This document shows positions 36,384-45,052 of a DNA stretch of 64,000 bases, piece after piece. The notes under the pieces were generated by a model that searched no databases, was not told the origin of the DNA, and was given only the letters and a program-made list of their open reading frames with translations. Both the position numbers and the translations under genes were made by a program. Source of the DNA: Cyanobacteriota bacterium (GTDB lineage Bacteria > Cyanobacteriota > Cyanobacteriia > CACIAM-69d); assembly GCA_022402445.1 (NCBI GenBank), contig JAKRSF010000005.1, positions 124,001 through 188,000 of the forward strand, in the 5' to 3' direction. The stretch's first letter is position 1, and the number at the start of each line of letters is the position of its first letter.

Positions 36384-37059
36384 ACTTTTGAAATTCAACG
36401 ACGATAAACTGCTGCGTCAGGCGCTCACCCATCGTTCATACCTCAATGAAAATCCTGGAGAGGGCCAGGACAATGAGCGCCTGGAGTTTCTGGGGGATGC
36501 GATTCTCAACTTCGTCAGCGGTGAATATCTTTATCGAATTCACCCGGAGATGGACGAGGATGAAATGACGCGGCGACGGGCGGCCCTCGTGGATGAGAAA
36601 CAGCTTGCTCGATTTGCGATGGAGGTGGGCCTAGACCTCAGAATGCGCCTGGGTAGGGGGGCAATCCTGGACGGGGGCTATCAGAATCCCAACCTGCTCA
36701 GCAGTACGTTTGAGGCGGTGGTGGGTGCCTATTATCTCGATAGTCACAGGAATATTGAGGTGCTGCGTCGATTGCTGGAGGAACTCTTTGAATCGGTGCC
36801 TAGGGAGGTGATGACAGTTCGCTCGAATGTTGATTCTAAGAATCAGCTTCAGGAGTTTGTGCAGGCTAGGGGATCCCTGTTTCTGCCGAAGTACGTTACC
36901 AAGCAGTTGGGGGGGACTGATCACGCGCCGGAGTTTCTGGCCAAGGTGTATGTGGATGGGAAGTTCTACGGCGAAGGTAAAGGTGGCAGCAAAAAAAGTG
37001 CGGAAAAGCGCGCGGCGGAAAATGCCCTAGCCAAGCTGAGAAAGAGTGGACTAATGTGA
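36376..37059 (+). CDS. rnc: Ribonuclease III
   Basis: Cleaves double-stranded RNA in rRNA and mRNA processing. From the GTG at 36376 the protein has 227 residues: an RNase III domain with the signature ERLEFLGDAILNF at 34-46 and the second acidic cluster in TFEAVVGAYYLD near 108, then a dsRNA-binding domain at about 155-225 (DSKNQLQEFVQARG, GKGGSKKSAEKRAAENAL). A TTG at 36349 in frame lies before the AAGGAGG at 36354-36360, so GTG is preferred although the spacing (15 bases) is long. Overlap with the HNH gene is eight bases. Confidence 0.95.
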   Translation: MHKLLKFNDDKLLRQALTHRSYLNENPGEGQDNERLEFLGDAILNFVSGEYLYRIHPEMDEDEMTRRRAALVDEKQLARFAMEVGLDLRMRLGRGAILDGGYQNPNLLSSTFEAVVGAYYLDSHRNIEVLRRLLEELFESVPREVMTVRSNVDSKNQLQEFVQARGSLFLPKYVTKQLGGTDHAPEFLAKVYVDGKFYGEGKGGSKKSAEKRAAENALAKLRKSGLM

Positions 37060-37279
37060 GATTTTCCTTGCCCTGTCACAAGGGATGCCCCACTCTAACG
37101 ACAGGATGGGGATAGGGGGGAACCCAAGGGCTGTTCTGAAAGGTTGCTGCCTGATCATCGTTGGTCAGCGCGATCGCGATCTCCGAAAATCTGCCACAAT
37201 GGGAGTCCCAGCGCCGAGGGGGCTGTCAGCCTAGCGCCGCAAATTCCCCACCGCGTTGCACCGCATTCCCCCCACGCCC

Positions 37280-38560
37280 ATGCCCACAACGCCCTGCGCT
37301 GAAGCGATCTGTGTCGGAACGGAATTACTCCTCGGCGATATCCTCAACAGCAATGCCCAGTTCCTTGCCCGTCAGCTTGCGGAATTGGGCATTCCCCATT
37401 TTTTCCAGACGGTGGTGGGGGATAACCGCGATCGCCTGCGCGAGGCCATCAGTACGGCGGCGGCGCGATCTAACCTTTTAATCTTCACCGGCGGCCTGGG
37501 GCCAACCCCCGATGATCTGACGGTGGAGACGATCGCGGCGGCCTTCAATGCGCCCCTGATCGAACAGCCGGACGCGGTGGCGGACATCGAGCGCAAGCTC
37601 GCCCAACGGGGCCGCCCCATGACCGCCAGCAACCGCAAGCAGGCCCTCATCCCGCAGGGGGCGACGCTGCTACCAAATCCCATCGGCACGGCACCGGGCA
37701 TCATTTGGGAGCCGCGCCCTGGGGTGACGATTTTGACCTTTCCCGGTGTGCCGTCGGAAATGAAGGCCATGTGGCGCGAAACGGCGGTGCCCTACCTGCG
37801 CGATCGCGGCTGGAGCCAGGGCACGATCTACAGCCGGACGCTACGGTTTTGGGGCATTGGGGAATCGACCCTGGCGGAAAAGGTGGCGGCATTTCTCGAT
37901 CACCAAAATCCTACCGTTGCGCCCTATGCCGGTCGTGGGGAGGTGAAATTACGCATTTCCGCCCGCGCGGCGACGGAGGCCGATGCGATCGCGGCGATCG
38001 AACCGGTGGAACGGCAACTGCGCCATCTGGGGGGCCGGGACTATTACGGCTGCGATCGCGACACCCTGGCGACGGTGGTGGGTAAATTGCTGAGCGATCG
38101 CCGGGAAACCGTGGCGGCGGCGGAATCCTGCACGGCGGGCGGCCTGGGGGCCATGTTCACCGAAGTGCCCGGTAGCTCCCGCTATTTCCTCGGCGGCGTC
38201 ATGAGCTATAGCAATGAATCGAAGGTGACCCTGCTGGGAGTGCTGCCGGAAACCCTGGAAAAATTCGGGGCCGTCAGTGCCGAAACCGCCTGCGAAATGG
38301 CCCAGGGGGCGCGCGATCGCCTCGGGAGCGATTGGGGCCTGTCGATTACGGGCATTGCCGGACCCGGCGGCGGCACCGCCGATAAGCCCATTGGCCTGGT
38401 GTATGTGGGCCTTGCTGGACCCGATGGCCGCGTCGAAAGTCAGCAATTCCGCTTCGGTAGCCAGCGGGAACGGGATTGGATCCGCGCCGTGAGCGCCTGC
38501 ACGGCCCTGGATGTCCTGCGGCGGCGGTTGCTGGATGAACGCGATCGCGATCGCCCCTAG
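37280..38560 (+). CDS. cinA: CinA family protein (competence/damage-inducible protein A, nicotinamide-nucleotide amidohydrolase)
   Basis: A 426-residue two-domain protein. The N-terminal MoCF-like domain carries AICVGTELLLGDILNSNAQF and FTGGLGPTPDDLTVETI; the C-terminal CinA domain (about 265-420) has ESCTAGGLGAMFTEVPGSS and GVMSYSNESKVTLLGV, with the catalytic-type serine and later SITGIAGPGGGT. CinA removes ammonia from NMN and can hydrolyse ADP-ribose in pyridine-nucleotide recycling. The ATG at 37280 gives the canonical start MPTTPCAEAICVG. The next gene begins four bases after the stop. Confidence 0.95.
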   Translation: MPTTPCAEAICVGTELLLGDILNSNAQFLARQLAELGIPHFFQTVVGDNRDRLREAISTAAARSNLLIFTGGLGPTPDDLTVETIAAAFNAPLIEQPDAVADIERKLAQRGRPMTASNRKQALIPQGATLLPNPIGTAPGIIWEPRPGVTILTFPGVPSEMKAMWRETAVPYLRDRGWSQGTIYSRTLRFWGIGESTLAEKVAAFLDHQNPTVAPYAGRGEVKLRISARAATEADAIAAIEPVERQLRHLGGRDYYGCDRDTLATVVGKLLSDRRETVAAAESCTAGGLGAMFTEVPGSSRYFLGGVMSYSNESKVTLLGVLPETLEKFGAVSAETACEMAQGARDRLGSDWGLSITGIAGPGGGTADKPIGLVYVGLAGPDGRVESQQFRFGSQRERDWIRAVSACTALDVLRRRLLDERDRDRP

Positions 38561-38564
38561 CCCG

Positions 38565-38936
38565 ATGGCCCTCATCCGCAAAACCGCGATCGCCCTGTGG
38601 GTGGGCCTGGGCTATCTGCTCTCGCCCCTGTCCTGGTGGAATGATTTATTTTTCAATCTGCCCATCGCCTACGGGTTCGGCTACGCGATCGCCCTGGTGG
38701 CCCCGGACTGGTTTCTAGCGGCCACCGTGGTGGGCTACTGGCTCTCCAATGTCCTCGGCATTGTGATGATGCAAACGGGCGTAACCGGCTGGGTGGCGGG
38801 CGATCGCCCCCGGAATTGGCGACGGGAACTCCTGTGGAGCCTCGGCGGCGCAACGATCTACAGCCTCGCGATCGCCCTGCTGGCCTACTGGCACCTGCTG
38901 CCCCTGCCGGACCTGACCACCGCCGCCGCCCCCTAA
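38565..38936 (+). CDS. Small membrane protein of unknown function
   Basis: A 123-residue protein with three to four membrane segments (IALWVGLGYLLSPLSWW, LPIAYGFGYAIALVAPD, FLAATVVGYWLSNVLGIVMM, LLWSLGGATIYSLAIALLAY). No family recognised. Starting at 38565 it follows cinA by four bases; an ATG at 38535 inside cinA is possible. Its last 222 bases are also open on the minus strand as the 3' end of the ferredoxin-like gene, so the two are convergent and overlapping. Confidence 0.6.
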   Translation: MALIRKTAIALWVGLGYLLSPLSWWNDLFFNLPIAYGFGYAIALVAPDWFLAATVVGYWLSNVLGIVMMQTGVTGWVAGDRPRNWRRELLWSLGGATIYSLAIALLAYWHLLPLPDLTTAAAP

Positions 38937-39515
38937 GCTGATTTGATCGAGCCGCGATCGCACCGTCGCCGCCGTCACCTGGGTCAACACCTCCCGATCC
39001 CACCGGACCGCCGGACCCCGCTTGCATTCCTTCAGGCAGCCGCCCCAGGTCACCGTCACCCGATCCGCCAAACCGCGATCGCCCACCGCCGCCTCCAGCT
39101 CCGCAAAGGCCGCCTCACCCCCGCGCCGCCGACAGTTTTTCTTCCCGCAAAATTCCACGCAGATTGCCCTGGGCTTCGTCGCCTGCACCGGGCGATCCCC
39201 AGAAGCCGCCGCCACCGGAGGATCCACGGCCAGCGGCCCCGCTCCAGGCGTCAAAATTTCTAGGGTTTTCGCCTTGAACCGCTGCCGACCCGATCGCAAC
39301 TCCAGCTTCTCGACCCCCGTCACCCGCAGCGTCGCCGATCGCAGCGGCAGAACCTCCACCCGCGATCGCAACTCCTTCGAGAGCTTCACCCCCCAAACCG
39401 CCCCCTCCACCCGCAGCCACAGGCCCGCGATCGGCCCCGGCCGCCCATCCCCCTCAGCCCCAAAGGCCCCCAGCACCTCACCCACCACCGCAAACGGCAC
39501 CTTCACCGATCCCAT
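38715..39515 (-). CDS. Thioredoxin-like [2Fe-2S] ferredoxin domain protein with long overlapping tail
   Basis: A 266-residue product. Residues 1-105 form an unassigned domain (LWLRVEGAVWGVKLSKELR, RFKAKTLEILTPG); about 115-190 is a (2Fe-2S) ferredoxin of the thioredoxin-like type: CVEFCGKKNCRRRGG and VTWGGCLKECKRGPAVRW provide four cluster cysteines (C123, C128 and the C-x3-C pair near 159). The domain normally ends near DQIS. Beyond that the frame runs on for 74 residues antisense to the membrane-protein gene, Gly-rich then random-looking, because no stop occurs in the GC-rich overlap. The tail is probably translated but not conserved. Electron-transfer partner unknown. Confidence 0.75.
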   Translation of the reverse strand: MGSVKVPFAVVGEVLGAFGAEGDGRPGPIAGLWLRVEGAVWGVKLSKELRSRVEVLPLRSATLRVTGVEKLELRSGRQRFKAKTLEILTPGAGPLAVDPPVAAASGDRPVQATKPRAICVEFCGKKNCRRRGGEAAFAELEAAVGDRGLADRVTVTWGGCLKECKRGPAVRWDREVLTQVTAATVRSRLDQISLGGGGGGQVRQGQQVPVGQQGDREAVDRCAAEAPQEFPSPIPGAIARHPAGYARLHHHNAEDIGEPVAHHGGR

Positions 39516-39684
39516 CGTTCCCCTCTCCAGCGGCCCAAAGGCCCTCTCATTTAGCTGCTAGTAATTAGCGATTATTCCCCCACCCTAGCCAGACCAAGGC
39601 GGGTATTGGGCAGGGCCAAGCGTAGCTTAGGGAGCCCACCACCGCGCCAACCCCGGCGGTCAGCGGATGAATTGGCCCAGCTTC

Positions 39685-39714
39685 TTGCAAAAGACTTTCA
39701 TCTAGTCCTATAGT
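39685..39714 (+). promoter_or_regulatory. Sigma70-type promoter candidate in the dps-ferredoxin gap
   Basis: TTGCAA at 39685-39690 and TATAGT at 39709-39714 with 18-base spacing, pointing right. No plus-strand gene follows; transcription would run antisense into the dps terminator and dps. It might drive a small antisense RNA. The remaining 363-base gap (39516-39878) contains only this and the terminator. Confidence 0.35.
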
Positions 39715-39758
39715 ACGTCAAGGATCACAACCCGCGATCGCCCACCCCCCTCGGCCAC

Positions 39759-39793
39759 AAAAATCCCCTCCAACCGCAGACGGCGAGGGGATT
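39759..39793 (-). terminator. Rho-independent terminator of dpsA
   Basis: On the minus strand, AATCCCCTC pairs perfectly with GAGGGGATT (14-base loop) and the stem runs into a TTTTT stretch. It lies 86 bases after the dpsA stop. Confidence 0.8.
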
Positions 39794-39878
39794 AACTGGA
39801 GCTTTTCGGAGCTTTAAGGATGGGTCAACCGGAGGTCACCCTAGGGGCCATGGGCAATCGAGGAAACCGCGATCGCGC

Positions 39879-40409
39879 CTAGCGCATCACCAGGGAATCC
39901 GGGGCTAAGAAGTGGGCAATATGGTACGCACGTTCCTCCGTTTTCAGCAAAATTTGCTCATACAGATAGCGGGTCGCGCGATCGCCCAACTCCTCCGCCT
40001 GGGCCGCCTGACGCCGCAGCAACCCCAGGATCGCCTGTTCCGCCGCCAGGTCATGTTCCAGACAGGTGCGCCCGTCAAAAACATCATCCCCCTCCGGTTC
40101 AAAGCAGCACAATTCCGCCAGCTTTGTGAAGCTCGTGGCGGGAATTCCCCCCAAGCCATTGAGCCGTTCCCCCACCTCGTGGCCGTGGCCCTGGGCCGCC
40201 TCATAGCAATCTTCAAAAAACTCGTGGAGTTGATAGAACTCCGCCCCTTCAATCACCAGATGATGCTTTTGATATTGCAGATAAAGGGCCTGGAAACTGG
40301 CAAAAACCGCATTCAAGCCTTCACACACTGGCTCCGTAACGCTGCGATCCAGCAGGAGAACATTATCTCCAATGGTGCCGAAGGTTTGAACAACATTACT
40401 GACGACCAT
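39879..40409 (-). CDS. dpsA: Dps-family ferritin-like DNA protection protein (DpsA)
   Basis: A 176-residue Dps protein, the same length as cyanobacterial DpsA. Dodecameric Dps oxidises and stores iron with peroxide and shields DNA in stationary or oxidative stress. Ferroxidase-region residues lie in [30 protein letters not shown], given here as [10 protein letters not shown] and [16 protein letters not shown] (H, E and D ligands), followed by [33 protein letters not shown] helix follows. The ATG at 40409 follows GGGAGA; the longer frame adds a His-rich leader without support. Monocistronic, with its own terminator. Confidence 0.9.
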   Translation of the reverse strand: MVVSNVVQTFGTIGDNVLLLDRSVTEPVCEGLNAVFASFQALYLQYQKHHLVIEGAEFYQLHEFFEDCYEAAQGHGHEVGERLNGLGGIPATSFTKLAELCCFEPEGDDVFDGRTCLEHDLAAEQAILGLLRRQAAQAEELGDRATRYLYEQILLKTEERAYHIAHFLAPDSLVMR

Positions 40410-40825
40410 AACACTCTCTTCTCCCTGAACTTTAGCGGCTAGTTCATGACTGAATTCCACGAATCTAAGTTGATGGTGATGGTGACCACTTGGGCGCTGG
40501 ATTGGCCTTCGGTTGGCCCCCACCTCGATGTCAACCTAGGCGATGGCTTTGATCACGGTCTAGGCAGCCCGGTTTAAGGGGTGACTGCGGATTCATTATA
40601 GGGGGCTTTTTGCCAAAAGTCCGGGGCCAATTGCGAACGGTGACCAAGGGGGATAAATCATTGAAATTCTTTAATTACGGTTACTTTGAATGGCTAGTTG
40701 TCGATGGCTAGCGGTGGCTAACTGCGGATGGAGAACGGGGGCTGTGGGGGGTAGGGGGGCTGGGTTTCGAGGGGTTTGGGTTTGGCCTGTTCATTGGTCT
40801 TTTTCATCTAGGAGTTTCTTTCACC
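40410..40825. other. Divergent intergenic region between dpsA and Asr1405-like gene
   Basis: 416 bases. On the minus strand there is a TTGACA at about 40530 that could be the -35 box of dpsA, but no matching -10 is obvious. CATTATAGG near 40595 resembles a plus-strand -10 box. A frame running from 40690 is Gly/Arg-rich and continues over the next gene; I do not accept it. Confidence 0.3.
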
Positions 40826-41233
40826 ATGCAATCGCGCGATCAATTCCCTGCCCAGTCCCGTCCGGTGGTGCCGGTTCGCCTGCGTTTGTTGCGTGGTTCC
40901 CTGGGGCGATCGCGGTGGGCGGTGTCGGGGGCGGCGATCGCGGGGGGTGCGTTTCAGCGGCGGCGGTCGGGGATGAACGATGGCTTTCAGGATTTGGTTG
41001 CGCCCCAGGGCTGCGGCGATCGCTGGCGGCTGTTCCAGCGGCTCCAGGAGTTGGGCATTGCCTGCGACTGTTCCTATGGGCAACCGCTGCGGCTGCGATC
41101 GCTCGATACCCTGAGTTTTGTGCAGCTTTGGAGCATCTGTCGCCAATGTCGGTGCGATCGCCACGCCCTGACCGATTGGTTGACCACCTGCTGGCAGCAG
41201 CCCAGCGCCGTCCGCCAGCCGCAGGATCGCTAG
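40826..41233 (+). CDS. Asr1405/Asl0597-like conserved cyanobacterial protein
   Basis: A 135-residue protein. The C-terminal 75 residues match the pattern of the small cyanobacterial Asr1405/Asl0597 family: DRWRLFQRLQELGIACDCSYGQPL then VQLWSICRQCRCDRHALTDWLTTCW, written in parts, e.g. WRLFQRLQELGI and LTDWLTTCW. The Arg-rich first 50 residues may be an artefact of an upstream start; the internal ATG of GMNDGFQDL is an alternative (about codon 50). Function unknown. The parB start codon follows the stop immediately. Confidence 0.6.
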   Translation: MQSRDQFPAQSRPVVPVRLRLLRGSLGRSRWAVSGAAIAGGAFQRRRSGMNDGFQDLVAPQGCGDRWRLFQRLQELGIACDCSYGQPLRLRSLDTLSFVQLWSICRQCRCDRHALTDWLTTCWQQPSAVRQPQDR

Positions 41234-42244
41234 ATGGGCCAGGGCCACGGGGAGGAGCCATTGCCCTGGGAGCGTCGCCGTGGCGGTGATGATCCGGGCG
41301 GCGGGGGAGGTTGGGTGGCGGAGGGGCCGCTGCTCCCCGCTCCGTCGATGGGGTTCGGGGCGGTGCAGTGGGTGCCCGTCAGGGCGATCGCCGTGGGGAC
41401 GTTCCGGCTGCGCGGGGCGATCACGGCCCAGGAAATTGACACCCTAGCCCAGTCCATTGCCCGCCAGGGGTTGCTGTCGCCGCTGCTGGGGCGATCGCGC
41501 GATCGCGGGGGTGGCTATGACCTCATTGCCGGAGAGCGCCGTCTGCGGGCGTTGGAGCGCCTGGGCTGGAGCGAGGTGCCCCTGCGGGTGCTGGCCGTGT
41601 CGGTGGCCGCCGCCTGGGAAGTGGCCCTGATCGAAAATCTCCAGCGGCAGGATCTGGACGTGCTGGAGGAAACCGAAGCCATTTTGAGTCTGTTGGCGGT
41701 GCGGCTGGACATGGAGGTGGAGGCGGTGCCGCGCCTGTTGCAGCGGTTGGCCAAGGGGGAACAGCGGCGGTCCCGTAGCGCTACGGGACAGGCCATTCCG
41801 GCGGAGCAGCCGGAGCAGATGGCCCTGATCCAGGAAACGTTTGGGGCTTTGGGGGCGGGCCAGTGGCGATCGTTTGTGCGCAATCGCCTACCGGTGTTGC
41901 AGTTGCCACCGCCCCTGCTGACGATCCTGCGCCAAAAGCAGTTGCCCTACACCAAGGTGCTGGCGATCGCCCAGGTGCGGGATGAGGGGGTCCGTGCTCA
42001 GCTTCTGGAGCTGGTGCTGAGCCAGGGGTGGTCCCTGCGGCAGATTCGCCAGTGGGTGCGCCAGCGATCGGCGGCGGGCTCGGGGGATTGGGGCCGGTGG
42101 CGATCGCGGTTGGGGCGGCTTCAGCAAGGACTTCAGAATCTGGAGGGGCGATCGCGATCATTAGCGCTGGAACCGGACGATCGCGATCGCGTGGAGCGGC
42201 TGCTGACGGAGTTGGAACAGGTGTTGCGGATCGAGGCCCCCTAG
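41234..42244 (+). CDS. ParB/Spo0J/RepB family protein with in-frame palindrome insert
   Basis: A 336-residue ParB-type protein. After a Gly-rich leader the ParB N-terminal domain runs from about 43 to 150: VPVRAIAVGTFRLRG, IARQGLLSPLLGRS, YDLIAGERRLRALERLGW (the ERR CTP-binding box) and VALIENLQRQDLDVLEE (the ENLQR motif). An HTH-type centre follows to about 270. Residues 179-186 (SRSATGQ region) are encoded by a perfect 20-base palindrome, an apparent repeat insertion. No parA is adjacent, so this may act alone as a DNA-binding or partition factor. Confidence 0.85.
   Translation: MGQGHGEEPLPWERRRGGDDPGGGGGWVAEGPLLPAPSMGFGAVQWVPVRAIAVGTFRLRGAITAQEIDTLAQSIARQGLLSPLLGRSRDRGGGYDLIAGERRLRALERLGWSEVPLRVLAVSVAAAWEVALIENLQRQDLDVLEETEAILSLLAVRLDMEVEAVPRLLQRLAKGEQRRSRSATGQAIPAEQPEQMALIQETFGALGAGQWRSFVRNRLPVLQLPPPLLTILRQKQLPYTKVLAIAQVRDEGVRAQLLELVLSQGWSLRQIRQWVRQRSAAGSGDWGRWRSRLGRLQQGLQNLEGRSRSLALEPDDRDRVERLLTELEQVLRIEAP
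41770..41789. repeat. Perfect 20-base palindrome inside parB
   Basis: GTCCCGTAGC followed by GCTACGGGAC, a perfect palindrome with 10-bp arms in the coding sequence. It encodes SRSATG-like residues in a probable loop. CGTAGCGCTACG cores are a known kind of small dispersed repeat in cyanobacteria; I see only this copy here. Confidence 0.75.
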
Positions 42245-42326
42245 CCCTGGGGGAAGCGGGGTGGCAAAATCGCGATCGCGCATCCCCTCGCCCCGCTGTT
42301 TTGAGCTGGTTATTTTTTGAGCTGCC

Positions 42327-43334
42327 ATGGCCCCTTCCCCCCGCCCTTCCGCCGGATCCACCGCGATCGCCCTGCCCCCCATGGGTTGCGGCACCTGGGC
42401 CTGGGGCAACCGCCTCCTGTGGTCCTATGACCCGTCGATGGATGGGGAACTGGAGCGGGTGTTTCGACGGGCGGTGGCGGCGGGGGCGTACCTGTTCGAT
42501 ACGGGGGATTCCTACGGCACCGGTCGCCTCAAGGGCCGCAGTGAGGAGCTTTTGGGGCAATTCAACCGCACGTACCTGGGGCCGAATCGCGATCGCGTCC
42601 TCCTGGCGACGAAACTGGCGGCCTATCCCTGGCGGCTGACGCGGGGCAGCGTGCGGCGGGCGGCGGCGGCTTCCACGGAACGGCTCAGGCGCATTGATCT
42701 GGCCCAACTGCACTGGTCCACCGCCAACTATGCCCCCTGGCAGGAGGGGCCGCTCCTCGATGGCCTCGGGGATCTCTATGAGCGGGGGCTGGTGGGGGCC
42801 GTGGGCCTGTCGAATTTTGGGCCGAAGCGGCTGCTGGAAATCTACGGGCGGTTCCGCGATCGCGGCATCCCCATCGCCACGTTGCAGGTGCAATATTCCC
42901 TGCTGTCCACCTACCCGGTGACGGAGCTGGGCCTCAAGGAGGTGTGTGACGATCTGGGCATTCGTTTGATTGCCTACAGTCCCCTGTGTCTGGGGCTCCT
43001 GACGGGCAAATTCCAAAATCTTGGCCCCCGCGATCGCCCCCCCCAGGGGTTGCGGGGCATTCTCTATCGGCGGCTGGTGCCGATCCTCGATCCGCTGCTG
43101 GACTGCATGGGCGCGATCGCCCGCGATCGCCAGAAAACCCTCTCACAAATCGCCCTGAACTGGTGCATCGCCAAGGGCACCATCCCCATCCCCGGCGCAA
43201 AAACCCTCGCGCAACTGGAGGAAAACCTCGGAGCCCTGGGCTGGCTGCTGGATTCAGGGGAAGTGGACGCCCTCGATCGCGCCGCCGCCGCCCTGGACCG
43301 GGCCACGATTCAAAATATCTTCCAGACCCGCTAG
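42327..43334 (+). CDS. Aldo/keto reductase
   Basis: A 335-residue NADPH-dependent reductase with a TIM-barrel fold. The catalytic tetrad is visible: D59 and Y64 in FDTGDSYGTGRL, K in LLATKLAAYPW near 95, and H in IDLAQLHWSTAN near 127. Cofactor-binding segments are GLSNFGPKRL near 158 and IPIPGAKTLAQLEENLGAL near 290. The class resembles the cyanobacterial AKR of slr0942/AKR3-13 type in length, but the physiological substrate is unknown. Confidence 0.92.
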   Translation: MAPSPRPSAGSTAIALPPMGCGTWAWGNRLLWSYDPSMDGELERVFRRAVAAGAYLFDTGDSYGTGRLKGRSEELLGQFNRTYLGPNRDRVLLATKLAAYPWRLTRGSVRRAAAASTERLRRIDLAQLHWSTANYAPWQEGPLLDGLGDLYERGLVGAVGLSNFGPKRLLEIYGRFRDRGIPIATLQVQYSLLSTYPVTELGLKEVCDDLGIRLIAYSPLCLGLLTGKFQNLGPRDRPPQGLRGILYRRLVPILDPLLDCMGAIARDRQKTLSQIALNWCIAKGTIPIPGAKTLAQLEENLGALGWLLDSGEVDALDRAAAALDRATIQNIFQTR

Positions 43335-43454
43335 CTCGACCCGCTAAACGGATCCGCAAATTCCCCTAAATCCCCTGGGGCAACTGCTACCTTGGGAAAA
43401 ATCTAAGCCTTGCGATCCATCATCCTCCACCAGAAATCCGTAAATCAAACCCCT

Positions 43455-45041
43455 ATGATCAGCGTGCGCAATAACCAACGTGGCCCCACCCGACTTTGGG
43501 GCCAATTTCTTCGGCGAGGGCTCGCGGGGCTGATGGTGATGGCCCTGGTGCTGCTGGGGGCCGCGCCGCCCCTGCTGGCGTTGACCGAGGCCACCGCCGC
43601 GCCCGGTTCGATTCAGCCCTACCTCGATCGCGCGATCGCCAATGTGACGGAATTTCGCCTCAAAAACGGCATGAAATTCATCGTTATGGAGCGCCATGAA
43701 GCGCCGGTGGTGTCCTTTGTGACCTATGCCAATGTGGGCGGTGCGGACGAGCCGGTGGGCCAAACGGGGGTGGCCCATTTCCTGGAGCATTTGGCCTTCA
43801 AGGGGTCGAGCAATCTGGGCACGAAGGACATCGAGGCGGAACGGCGGATCTATGCCCAGATGGATGCCCTCGGGGAGCAGATGCAGGCGGCCCGCGATCG
43901 CGGCGATCGCGCCGAAGCCGACCGCCTCAAGCAGGAACTCCTCGCCCTAGAGGCCCAGGCCCAGCCCTACATCCGCCAGAACGAATTTGGACAAATCGTC
44001 GAGCGCGAGGGGGGGGTGGGCCTCAATGCGGCCACCTCCGCCGATGCGACCATGTATTTCTACAGTTTCCCGTCCAATAAGGTGGAACTGTGGATGTCCC
44101 TGGAGTCGGAGCGGTTTTTAGATCCGGTGTTCCGGGAATTTTATAAGGAGCAGGATGTCATCCTCGAAGAGCGGCGGATGCGCACGGACAATTCCCCCAT
44201 CGGCACGATGGTGGAGGCGTTTTTGGATGCGGCCTATGAGGTACACCCCTACCGCCGGCCGGTGATTGGCTACAACGAGGACATTCGCAACCTGACGCGG
44301 GAAAATGTCCGCGATTTTTTTGATGGCTACTATGGCCCCGCGAATCTGACCGTGGCGATCGCGGGGGATGTGGATCCGAAGGAAGTGAAGCGCCTTGCCG
44401 AAATCTACTTTGGCCGCTTCGTGCCGCGTCCCCAGCCCCCGAACGAGATTGTCCCCGAGCCGCCCCAGACCGCCCAGCGGGAGGTGACCGTCCGCCTCGA
44501 TAGCCAGCCCTGGTACCTGGAGGGCTATCATGCGCCCGCCAAGGCGGACCCGGATTATGTGGTCTATGAGGCGATCGCCAGTATCCTCAGCGGCGGGCGC
44601 ACCTCGCGGCTCTATCGGCGGTTGGTCGAGGAGGAGCAAATTGCCCTCAATGCCAGCAGTTTCTACGGCTTTCCGGGCGATCGCTTCCCGACGATGATGC
44701 TGTTCTACGCCCTGACGGCACCGGGCCATTCGGTCGAGGAAATCGCCGCGAGTTTGCATGAGGAGCTGGAGCGTTTGAAAACCGAGCCGGTGGACGCCGC
44801 GGAGCTAGAGCGGGTCAAAACCCAAGCCCGCGCCAGCAAGCTACAACTGCTGGACTCGAATGCGGGGCTAGCGGACCTGCTGGCGGAATATGAGGTGAAA
44901 ACGGGCGATTGGCGCAATCTCTTTGAGGCTATCGATCGCACGGCCGCCATCACCCCCGCCGACATCCAGCGGGTGGCCCGCAAGACCCTGCGTCCGGAAA
45001 ACCGCACGGTGGGCCGCCTGTTGCCCAAGGATGCCGCCTAG
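43455..45041 (+). CDS. M16 family zinc peptidase, catalytic-type subunit
   Basis: A 528-residue pitrilysin/insulinase-family peptidase. The inverted zinc motif HFLEH (H108, E111, H112) is intact in VAHFLEHLAFKGS, and EGGVGLNAATSADATMYFYS lies about 75 residues downstream as in MPP/PqqF-type enzymes. An N-terminal hydrophobic segment (GLAGLMVMALVLLGAAPPLLAL) looks like a signal peptide, so the enzyme is probably periplasmic or luminal. A helical, charged insertion at about 125-170 (AQMDALGEQMQAARDRGD) is unusual. The gene is followed by a second M16 gene that lacks the zinc motif. ATG at 43455 preferred. Confidence 0.93.
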   Translation: MISVRNNQRGPTRLWGQFLRRGLAGLMVMALVLLGAAPPLLALTEATAAPGSIQPYLDRAIANVTEFRLKNGMKFIVMERHEAPVVSFVTYANVGGADEPVGQTGVAHFLEHLAFKGSSNLGTKDIEAERRIYAQMDALGEQMQAARDRGDRAEADRLKQELLALEAQAQPYIRQNEFGQIVEREGGVGLNAATSADATMYFYSFPSNKVELWMSLESERFLDPVFREFYKEQDVILEERRMRTDNSPIGTMVEAFLDAAYEVHPYRRPVIGYNEDIRNLTRENVRDFFDGYYGPANLTVAIAGDVDPKEVKRLAEIYFGRFVPRPQPPNEIVPEPPQTAQREVTVRLDSQPWYLEGYHAPAKADPDYVVYEAIASILSGGRTSRLYRRLVEEEQIALNASSFYGFPGDRFPTMMLFYALTAPGHSVEEIAASLHEELERLKTEPVDAAELERVKTQARASKLQLLDSNAGLADLLAEYEVKTGDWRNLFEAIDRTAAITPADIQRVARKTLRPENRTVGRLLPKDAA

Positions 45042-45052
45042 GGCGTGCCATT

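Noticed and set aside
35902-36432. 176-codon minus-strand frame over HNH and rnc
   Set aside because: Antisense to two genes with clear motifs; composition random.
40690-41289. 199-codon plus-strand frame overlapping the Asr1405-like gene
   Set aside because: Low-complexity Gly/Ala/Arg composition; the other frame carries the recognisable family pattern and stops exactly at the parB start.
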